Of a stretch of 12,763 nucleotides of DNA, positions 6,796-12,763 are shown one piece after another (the stretch's first letter is position 1; the number at the start of each line of letters is the position of its first letter). A program made the translations under genes and the position numbers. The notes beneath the pieces are model-generated. The model was given only the letters and a program-made list of their open reading frames with translations. It made no database searches and was not told where the DNA came from. The DNA is from Streptococcus constellatus (GTDB taxonomy: Bacteria; Bacillota; Bacilli; Lactobacillales; Streptococcaceae), in NCBI RefSeq assembly GCF_902167705.1, contig NZ_CABHMZ010000034.1:1-12763 (forward strand). Direction: 5' to 3'.

Positions 6796-7302
6796 CTAAC
6801 GTTGAACAGTGGCAATATATTCTTGAATGCGTTTATATTGCTTATCTGTATGGTGATGAATCCGACTTAATTTTCTTAACATGAGAATGGCTAAAAATAG
6901 CCCCAATAAAAGCACAACCGTTAAAACGGTTACAGTGGTTGTACTAATCGAAAAAAATGGAAAGAGGAAATGATACTGTCCCACAAAAACAATTATCAGC
7001 AGCAAAACATTTGCTAAAGCAGAAATATTGTAAAAGAACCGCGTTAATGTCACTTCTTTTTGATGAACGGTGTACATTCGTGTTTGCTCCCACATTGCCA
7101 ACGCTGCTAGAACAGTTAGCAACAAGGGCAATAGCAAAACTAAACCAGCCTTTGAAAGATACAACATGAGTATCCAATAAAGATTGACAAAGAAGAAAAA
7201 TGTTGTCGCATAGCGGACTGAAAAGTAACGCGTATAATACATGTTTTTTATTGCTGCTTCTTTTCGTCTTGCTTCTAGTTCTTGTTTCTCTTTTTCAGTC
7301 AT
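6796..7302 (-). CDS. Uncharacterised four-segment membrane protein of the cel operon
   Basis: I do not recognise a characterised family. The 168-aa product has a charged N-terminus (MTEKEKQELEARRKEAAIKN), four likely membrane segments at about 33-50, 52-70, 93-110 and 122-142, and a basic, histidine-containing C-terminal tail (RKLSRIHHHTDKQYKRIQEY) predicted to be cytoplasmic. The start at 7302 is preferred over an in-frame ATG at 7317 because AAGGGG lies six nucleotides before 7302, while the earlier ATG has its purine tract too close. It lies 23 nt after celC and 39 nt before celD. An unknown open frame occupies the same position in the S. mutans cel cluster, so it probably travels with the transporter. 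A role as an EIIC partner or sugar-sensing accessory is speculation. Confidence 0.85.
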   Translation of the reverse strand: MTEKEKQELEARRKEAAIKNMYYTRYFSVRYATTFFFFVNLYWILMLYLSKAGLVLLLPLLLTVLAALAMWEQTRMYTVHQKEVTLTRFFYNISALANVLLLIIVFVGQYHFLFPFFSISTTTVTVLTVVLLLGLFLAILMLRKLSRIHHHTDKQYKRIQEYIATVQR

Positions 7303-7325
7303 ATTTTCCCCTTTCATTCCTTTTT

Positions 7326-7643
7326 TTACTTTTCAATCTTTCGATAAAGACTGAGCATTTCAAGTGCTACCTCACGCAAGGTCATGGTCGTCATCAAGTG
7401 ATCCTGAGCATGCACCATGATAATTTCAATTTTAATTTCCGTTCCACTAGCGTATTCTTGTAGCAAATTTGTTTGTGCATGGTGAGCTTCCAATAACTCT
7501 GCATTGGCAGCTTCTAACTTTTCAGCAGCTTCATCATAATGCCCTTCACGCATATCTGCAAATGCTTCGTGAACTGTTGTTCTTGCTGAACCACTATGTA
7601 GGATAATTTCAAAAGCTGCAACTTGTAATTCTTCCTGATTCAT
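7326..7643 (-). CDS. celC: PTS lactose/cellobiose-type EIIA
   Basis: The product is 105 aa when started at the ATG at 7643. That start has AAGGAG seven nucleotides upstream, overlapping the celR stop codon; a TTG two codons earlier is too close to it. With this start the phosphorylated histidine in IIMVHAQDHLM is His78 and the metal-binding aspartate is Asp81, exactly the numbers of the lactose EIIA family (LacF). The all-helical, trimer-forming family is about 100-115 aa, so the protein is complete. It accepts phosphate from HPr and passes it to Cys8 of CelB. It is cytoplasmic. Its own phosphorylation state, through EIIB and the PRD domains, probably informs CelR, which is encoded immediately upstream. 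Confidence 0.95.
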   Translation of the reverse strand: MNQEELQVAAFEIILHSGSARTTVHEAFADMREGHYDEAAEKLEAANAELLEAHHAQTNLLQEYASGTEIKIEIIMVHAQDHLMTTMTLREVALEMLSLYRKIEK

Positions 7644-7655
7644 AGACAATCTCCT

Positions 7656-9647
7656 TTACTTTATGTTTAAAAATAGTGCTTTAAATTCTGTAAACGACTG
7701 ACAGCTCAATATCTTTGCTTGCAGGTCAGGCTGCTCTAACAAATCAACAATCTTTGATGTCAACGTTGCCATTTCTTCATTCCCATAAATGGACGGAGAA
7801 GGGAGAAAAATGAGTTGAATTTTAGGACTTTCATCATTCCACTGCACACCATTTCTCACAATGGCAACACCAATTTTATGATTTTTTGCAATGGGCTTAA
7901 CCGGGTGAGGCACCGCAACTTGTTCTGAAAAAACGACAGAACTCATCTTTTCACGCTGCTTGATTAGCTCTTGCATATGTGTAACAAAATCCTTTTCTTC
8001 CCCCTGCTCCATTTTTGTTAATAACTCTTGCAAAACCTGCTCTTTTGTCGCATCTTGCATGAGAATAAAACAAGACGGAGAGAAGTATTCATCAAAAATA
8101 TTTTCTTTCGTTGTAGTGGCTGTTGCTGTTAAATCTACCTTCAAATGACTTTCTACTGGCTTCAATTGGGCAATTTTTTGCCTTATTCCTTCTAGCTCAT
8201 CTGCATTTAAAAATATGCTGACAGTAAAAGCAGGAACACTAAAGACTAAATTTGATAAGTCAATAGACGAAATGATAAAATCAATATCTTTCAGACGTTC
8301 ATCACTCAACTCATAATAACCAATCACATCTACAATGTGGACTAAGTTGCCCAGCTCATTGTCAATCCGATTTTTCAGCATTTGCGCCGAGCCATAACCT
8401 GTAGCACAAATCACCAAAATATTAAATTTTTGCTTTTCCTTTAATCGCTCCAAAGCAGCCATGAAATGCAGTGCCACATAAGACACTTCATCATCTGATA
8501 AGTCTTCCTTAGAAAAAATCGGCATTTCCTGCAAAATTTCTCGTGTCATTTCCAAAACTGCTGGTGCTTGCTGCTGAATATCCTTTAAAAGGGGATTTTC
8601 AAGCATTACATGATTCTGCAAACGCACATAGAAAGTAGATAAATGAGCAACAACTCCTTCAACTAATTGAAAATCATGCTGAAATTGATAGTCTTTGACG
8701 TTTTCAAGTTTCTCCAAAGCACTAATCAGCTGCTTGCGAATTTCTTGATTGGTGTCTATTTTGGTATTCTGGCTTTCTTGACAAGAAGCTTTTGAAATCA
8801 AATGGAGTGTAATATAGTCCACTTCTTCTTTGGGAAATTCCAGCCCAGTTGCCAAATACACTCTGTGTAAAATTTTCTCAGCAATCTTTCGTTCTGCCAG
8901 ATAATTACCTTGTTCCCAGTCTTCAATCTTGCTGATTTGGAAACCTTCCGCAATCCTTTTAAACGATAAAGCAATGTGAATGACCAAATTTTGAATCACA
9001 AAATCTGACAACTTTAAGTGACCTTCACGACATTCGTCCAGCACGATAATCGTCAATTCTTCTAAACTGATTTGCCGTCCTGGAACTTCGATGTTGATGT
9101 AATTGTGCAAACTTTGAAAGAAATTATCACGAAAAAAGTAATCCATGATAAAGCGCCGTTTATTGCGTTCGCTGCCTTTTACATAAACACCACGATTGGC
9201 TTTGCTCTCGATTTGTAAGTCATACTTTGCCAAGTCTTGTCTGATTTTCTTGAAATCTGCTGACAAGGTTGAACGACTGACAAACAGCTCTTCTGCTAAG
9301 TCATCAAAATAAAGTTTTTCCTGCTCAAAGAGCAATTTATTTAAAATGTAATTGTAACGATCTTCTATATTTTCAGTCTTAGCAGAGTTTTGCTCTGTAA
9401 AAAATTCTGTTTTTATAAAGTTTTGATAGAGAGCTTTATCTTGAAGTTCAAGTCGATAACCATAACCTTGCTTGGCTGTGATCTTCCAGCCTATTTCATC
9501 AGGCTTCCAATCCATCAATGATTTCAGGTAAGTTCTTATCGTACGATCAGAGCAAGAAAGCTGACTAGCTAATTCCTTACTTGTAATATAATGATCTTTA
9601 TTTTCCAACAAAGATTGAAGAATCAATTTTTCTTTCTTATGTAGCAG
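7656..9647 (-). CDS. celR: PRD-containing transcriptional activator with EIIB- and EIIA-like domains
   Basis: Numbering from a proposed CTG start at 9647 (663 aa). Domains in order: HTH_11 (about 8-60), Mga-type HTH (about 95-155), PRD1 with His224 and His282, PRD2 with His335 and His394, EIIB-like domain with Cys414 in ILVICATGYGSAQM, and a mannitol-type EIIA domain with His581 in VAVPHP. All six candidate phosphosites are present. This is the LicR/MtlR/CelR architecture; such proteins activate the adjacent PTS genes when the sugar is transported, and HPr/EII phosphorylation tunes them. Start: the first canonical-type codon, TTG at 9626, has no ribosome site and would cut into the first HTH. 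CTG at 9647 has AAGGAG seven nucleotides upstream and gives LLHKKEKLILQSLL. It lies 55 nt after celB, and its stop overlaps the celC ribosome site. Confidence 0.9.
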   Translation of the reverse strand: MLHKKEKLILQSLLENKDHYITSKELASQLSCSDRTIRTYLKSLMDWKPDEIGWKITAKQGYGYRLELQDKALYQNFIKTEFFTEQNSAKTENIEDRYNYILNKLLFEQEKLYFDDLAEELFVSRSTLSADFKKIRQDLAKYDLQIESKANRGVYVKGSERNKRRFIMDYFFRDNFFQSLHNYINIEVPGRQISLEELTIIVLDECREGHLKLSDFVIQNLVIHIALSFKRIAEGFQISKIEDWEQGNYLAERKIAEKILHRVYLATGLEFPKEEVDYITLHLISKASCQESQNTKIDTNQEIRKQLISALEKLENVKDYQFQHDFQLVEGVVAHLSTFYVRLQNHVMLENPLLKDIQQQAPAVLEMTREILQEMPIFSKEDLSDDEVSYVALHFMAALERLKEKQKFNILVICATGYGSAQMLKNRIDNELGNLVHIVDVIGYYELSDERLKDIDFIISSIDLSNLVFSVPAFTVSIFLNADELEGIRQKIAQLKPVESHLKVDLTATATTTKENIFDEYFSPSCFILMQDATKEQVLQELLTKMEQGEEKDFVTHMQELIKQREKMSSVVFSEQVAVPHPVKPIAKNHKIGVAIVRNGVQWNDESPKIQLIFLPSPSIYGNEEMATLTSKIVDLLEQPDLQAKILSCQSFTEFKALFLNIK

Positions 9648-9702
9648 TGCAGTTCTCCTTCCGCATTTATAAGAACTATTTTACCCTTTTTGAGCTAAAA
9701 CT

Positions 9703-10017
9703 CTAAATCTTTTCCAAGATGAGGTTTGCCATTTTTTCAATTCCCATTGGAATAGGAATGTAAGCTTGCGGAGGAATTTGTACAATAGGTTTGCCGACTT
9801 TTGCTCCAGCTTCCTCAAATTGCTTGAAGTACATTTTTGTTTGAGGGCCAATGAGATAAAGGTCAAATTCAGCAGCGGCAATGGCTTTTCCACCTTCTGT
9901 CGCACTAACAGCATCTACTTCAATGTCATGCCCTTTGCTCTTTAAAAATTCCGTTGTTTTCTTTGCCATCAAAGAAGATGACATACCTGCTGCACAGATA
10001 ATCAATGCTTTAGCCAT
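9703..10017 (-). CDS. celB: PTS lactose/cellobiose-type EIIB
   Basis: The 104-aa protein begins MAKALIICAAGMSSSLMAKK. Cys8 followed by AAGMSSS is the phosphocysteine loop of the Chb/Cel EIIB family, which has a Rossmann-like fold. Length and the following DLYLIGPQTKMYF and PIVQIPPQAYIPIPMG segments fit the family. It takes phosphate from CelC and phosphorylates the sugar carried by CelD. AAGGAG upstream supports the start. The gene begins a second transcription unit with its own promoter, a perfect cre site and a dyad upstream. The locus name celB follows S. mutans usage; in some other streptococci the EIIB is called celA. Confidence 0.95.
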   Translation of the reverse strand: MAKALIICAAGMSSSLMAKKTTEFLKSKGHDIEVDAVSATEGGKAIAAAEFDLYLIGPQTKMYFKQFEEAGAKVGKPIVQIPPQAYIPIPMGIEKMANLILEKI

Positions 10018-10057
10018 AAGATTTTCTCCTTATAAATAAAATTTATTTTATAAATTC

Positions 10058-10080
10058 ATTATAGATGAAAACGTTTACAA
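10058..10080 (-). promoter_or_regulatory. celB promoter with overlapping CcpA cre site
   Basis: The -10 is TATAAT (10058-10063 on the minus strand). Just upstream, TTGTAAACGTTTTCA (10066-10080) matches every position of the cre consensus WTGNAARCGNWWWCA. The -35 position (TGGAAG) is poor, as expected of an activator-dependent promoter. A cre site between -35 and -10 predicts direct repression by CcpA/HPr-Ser-P in glucose. Confidence 0.88.
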
Positions 10081-10094
10081 CTTCCATCTTATTT

Positions 10095-10114
10095 TTTCCG
10101 TAGTGAAACGGAAA
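10095..10114. promoter_or_regulatory. Candidate CelR operator upstream of celB
   Basis: TTTCCGTAGTGAAACGGAAA is a perfect 7-bp inverted repeat with a 6-bp spacer, centred 44 bp upstream of the celB -10 centre. A related sequence (13 of 20 identical) is centred 45 bp upstream of the celA -10 centre. No T-run follows on either strand, so it is not a terminator. Assignment to CelR is inferred from location and from the weak -35 elements. Confidence 0.6.
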
Positions 10115-10133
10115 CATTTCCTTAGTTACTTTT

Positions 10134-10373
10134 TTACTTATATTTTAATTTATAATAGAGAATGGTTCCTGATAAAACCAAAGACACGCTATTTGCCATA
10201 ATTAAAGGCAAATCTTCAATTACCAAGCCATGAAACAGCCACAAAGCAATACCGACAACTTGCATCAGATACATGCCAAGCGCAATAGACTCTGTATCCT
10301 TGGTTTTAATGACTTTTATTACCTGCGGTAAAAAAGCAAAAGTAGTTAATACAGCAGCAATCGTTCCAATCAT
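10134..10373 (-). CDS. SemiSWEET-type sugar transporter (PQ-loop)
   Basis: The 79-aa protein has three membrane segments (about 1-20, 33-52, 58-75) and the PQ-loop motif FLPQ (14-17), the unit of the MtN3/saliva SWEET fold. Trp45 and Asn61 keep the spacing of the substrate-pocket Trp and Asn known from bacterial SemiSWEETs, where two copies dimerise into a facilitator for sugars. The start at 10373 has GGAG seven nucleotides upstream; a longer in-frame reading from a GTG at 10463 would translate straight through the hairpin at 10391-10420 and lacks family support. It lies between the 79-aa unknown gene and celB. Substrate is unknown; free glucose or a disaccharide moved without phosphorylation is possible. 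The hairpin directly before it may limit its expression. Confidence 0.9.
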   Translation of the reverse strand: MIGTIAAVLTTFAFLPQVIKVIKTKDTESIALGMYLMQVVGIALWLFHGLVIEDLPLIMANSVSLVLSGTILYYKLKYK

Positions 10374-10390
10374 ATTTTCTCCTTTTCTAA

Positions 10391-10420
10391 AAACGAAGCT
10401 AAAAAACCCTAGCTTCGTTT
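10391..10420 (-). terminator. Terminator/attenuator hairpin just before the SemiSWEET gene
   Basis: AAACGAAGCTA (10410-10420, minus strand) and TAGCTTCGTTT (10391-10401) form a perfect 11-bp stem with an 8-nt loop; the stem ends in T and TTAG follows. Only 17 nt separate it from the SemiSWEET ATG, so no promoter fits in between. Either the SemiSWEET mRNA arises by partial readthrough or the hairpin acts as an mRNA stability/processing element. Confidence 0.75.
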
Positions 10421-10471
10421 CTTTCTTCCTTGTTCTATTACGTATAGACGGATAAATGCACAATCTTCCTA

Positions 10472-10711
10472 TTACAAAATATTCACCAGTCCTGGATATT
10501 TGGATAAGACAACGACATCTTTCTTTTCTAGATTGAAAGTGGCCATTATCAGCTCCCGAATCTTCACATCATTGATGTCACTATCTACGACAAAGCCGTC
10601 TGCATTTTTCAATTTAATCGTCAAATGCTGGGTGATAGCTGGATTGGCAGCCAAGTCTGGCACAGCGACTCCTTTAGAAAATTTGATGACATAGGTTATT
10701 TTTTTACTCAT
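10472..10711 (-). CDS. Uncharacterised 79-aa protein of the cel locus
   Basis: I do not recognise the family. The sequence begins MSKKITYVIKFSKGVAVPDL and has no cysteine, no signal and no membrane segment, so it is cytoplasmic. Predicted by eye: a strand (4-11), a loop with GVAVPDLAANPA, strands LTIKLK and GFVVDSD, a helix VKIRELIMATF and a strand KKDVVVLS. This order, and the length, recall the phosphocarrier HPr, but the loop lacks the active-site histidine of GIHARPA, so it would not be a phosphocarrier. The comparison is weak and made only by eye. GGAG six nucleotides upstream supports the start. The gene lies 13 nt after celA on the same transcript and before a hairpin, so its expression should follow celA. 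Absent from the standard S. mutans cel order. Confidence 0.85.
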   Translation of the reverse strand: MSKKITYVIKFSKGVAVPDLAANPAITQHLTIKLKNADGFVVDSDINDVKIRELIMATFNLEKKDVVVLSKYPGLVNIL

Positions 10712-10724
10712 GATAATCTCCGAT

Positions 10725-12220
<1,496 letters not shown>

Positions 12221-12229
12221 ACCATATTT

Positions 12230-12249
12230 TTGCCACAGCAATGCGGAAA
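12230..12249. promoter_or_regulatory. Candidate CelR operator upstream of celA
   Basis: TTGCCACAGCAATGCGGAAA shares 13 of 20 positions with the perfect dyad in front of celB, including CGGAAA, and has the same distance to its -10 (45 versus 44 bp, centre to centre). Its own symmetry is imperfect. Binding by CelR is an inference. Confidence 0.45.
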
Positions 12250-12264
12250 ATAAATCCAAAGACT

Positions 12265-12279
12265 GTGAAAGCGGTTCCT
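12265..12279 (+). promoter_or_regulatory. Weak second cre-like site upstream of celA
   Basis: GTGAAAGCGGTTCCT keeps the TGAAAGCG core but has three mismatches to the cre consensus. It lies about 75 bp upstream of the celA -10. It may be an auxiliary CcpA site or chance. Confidence 0.25.
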
Positions 12280-12366
12280 TTTGACTCATTTCTTTCTATA
12301 ATGAAGAAAAATAATATAAAATCTACGTCATATTTCTCTATCTAAGAAAGGTTGTCTCGCTCAGCT

Positions 12367-12676
12367 ATGATTACAAAAAGTTTTTGATTTATGTACCTAT
12401 TACTGCTATAACTTGTACTATGATAGCCTTTTTATTGTACTTTTTGCCCATTGGTTCACGCCCATTTTCTCTTTCCCTCTTCACCTCGCCTTTTAGCTTA
12501 CCTCTTTTCTTTCAGCAAAAGAAAGTTTCTACTTTTATCTTTGCTGGTTTTATAGACGGCGTTTTAAAAACAGGACTTTTTCTACTTGACATCAAGCCTT
12601 TTAACATCACACTTCCATTTTTAGCCGCTTATGGATGTGTCAGCCTGATTGCCTGTGCTTGTCTCTTTTTATTTAG
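12367..12676 (+). pseudogene. Membrane-protein gene, frameshifted at the start and cut by the IS
   Basis: This is the only gene on the plus strand. From 12384 the frame reads FLIYVPITAITCTMIAFLL and continues as a hydrophobic protein with three to four membrane segments (FAGFIDGVLKTGLFLLDIKP, LPFLAAYGCVSLIACACLFLF) until 12676, where IS sequence begins; the last 18 codons before the stop at 12734 are IS-derived. In that frame there is no ATG and no ribosome site. An ATG at 12367 gives MITKSF and a stop, but one extra A in the five-A run at 12375-12379 would join the two as MITKKFLIYVPIT. So an early one-base frameshift, a phase-variable tract or a sequencing error is likely, plus loss of the 3' end. 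About 103 native codons remain. I do not recognise the family, and no good promoter is visible. Confidence 0.5.
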
Positions 12677-12702
12677 GATAAATTGCAAGAATAAGTGCAA
12701 CA
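12677..12702 (+). repeat. Right terminal inverted repeat of the IS30-like element
   Basis: Begins GATAAATTGCAAGAATAAG and ends CAACA. 20 of 26 positions match the repeat at 84-109 read from the minus strand. GTTGCACTT-type ends on the transposase 3' side are typical of streptococcal IS30 elements. Confidence 0.75.
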
Positions 12703-12703
12703 T

Positions 12704-12763
12704 TTACTCTAACTCATCCACTAGAGCTTCATAAGCAGTTCTGTAAGCTAAACATTTTCGTGG
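12704..12763 (-). CDS. IS30-family transposase, last 19 codons
   Basis: The partial frame reads PRKCLAYRTAYEALVDELE and a stop. The (R)PRKxLxYxTxxE pattern is the conserved C-terminal end of the IS30-family DDE transposase, in which the asparagine/arginine-rich NDRPRK segment follows the catalytic glutamate. The catalytic part lies beyond the window edge. The TAA is one nucleotide inside the right terminal repeat. Confidence 0.85.
   Translation of the reverse strand, partial: PRKCLAYRTAYEALVDELE

Larger units (their letters stand above)
12677..12763 (-). mobile_element. Right end of an IS30-family-like insertion sequence
   Basis: From 12677 rightwards there is a terminal repeat (12677-12702) and then, on the minus strand, the 3' end of a transposase gene whose stop codon (12704-12706) almost touches the repeat, as in IS30-family elements. 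The element continues beyond the window. It interrupts the plus-strand membrane-protein gene. It has the same orientation as the element at 1-109, but the opposite end is seen here. Confidence 0.8.

Noticed and set aside
10374..10463. Longer SemiSWEET reading from a GTG at 10463
   Set aside because: The extra 30 residues are basic, cross the terminator-like hairpin and are unlike the family, while the ATG at 10373 has a good ribosome site.
12281..12302. TTGACT and TATAAT on the plus strand as promoter for the 12367 gene
   Set aside because: The spacer is only 10 bp, too short for a sigma-A promoter.
12353..12362. TGTCTCGCTC shared with the hairpin repeat next to coiA
   Set aside because: Only ten bases match and no partner arm is present; chance or an unrecognisable remnant.

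Overview
The window reads as low-GC Streptococcus chromosome, probably of the viridans type. The evidence is a coiA-pepF-O-methyltransferase-prsA block, a perfect ComX (cin) box, a BOX-like intergenic repeat, a T-box leader next to prsA (where alaS lies in several streptococci), and a cel (cellobiose PTS) locus in the S. mutans order. Almost every gene lies on the minus strand, so transcription runs from high to low coordinates. The species cannot be fixed from the sequence alone.

Layout from left to right. Positions 1-109 are the left end of an IS30-like insertion sequence, with the first five codons of its transposase and a terminal inverted repeat. It has cut off a small LURP-one-like gene (105-341). 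That gene sits directly behind a complete T-box riboswitch (354-529) with its own strong promoter (536-564) and an apparent alanine specifier. Then come prsA (lipoprotein foldase), an O-methyltransferase of the YrrM/TrmR group, pepF (oligoendopeptidase F) and coiA (competence). The last three are tightly packed and driven from a ComX box at 5108-5115. A gene-free stretch (5082-5412) holds a terminator, several hairpins, a BOX-like repeat and a second terminator.

The right half (5413-12161) is a complete beta-glucoside/cellobiose PTS system. It contains celA (6-phospho-beta-glucosidase), an unrecognised 79-aa protein, a SemiSWEET sugar transporter, celB (EIIB), celR (PRD activator), celC (EIIA), a 168-aa membrane protein and celD (EIIC). 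Two promoters, before celA and before celB, each carry a CcpA cre site between -35 and -10. Each also has a related dyad about 44-45 bp upstream of the -10, a candidate CelR operator. In the expected scheme CelD/CelB/CelC import and phosphorylate cellobiose-type sugars, CelA hydrolyses the phosphodisaccharide, CelR activates both units according to PTS phosphorylation, and CcpA represses them in glucose. The SemiSWEET and the 79-aa protein, inserted between celA and celB, are the unusual part. A strong hairpin-plus-T-run lies just before the SemiSWEET gene.

The right edge holds a plus-strand membrane-protein gene (12367-12676). It is apparently frameshifted near its start and cut off by the right end of an IS30-like element (12677-12763), whose last 19 transposase codons are visible. 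The two IS ends are opposite termini in the same orientation, so the segment is bracketed by directly oriented IS copies. It may also be a whole assembly contig that ends at the IS repeat.
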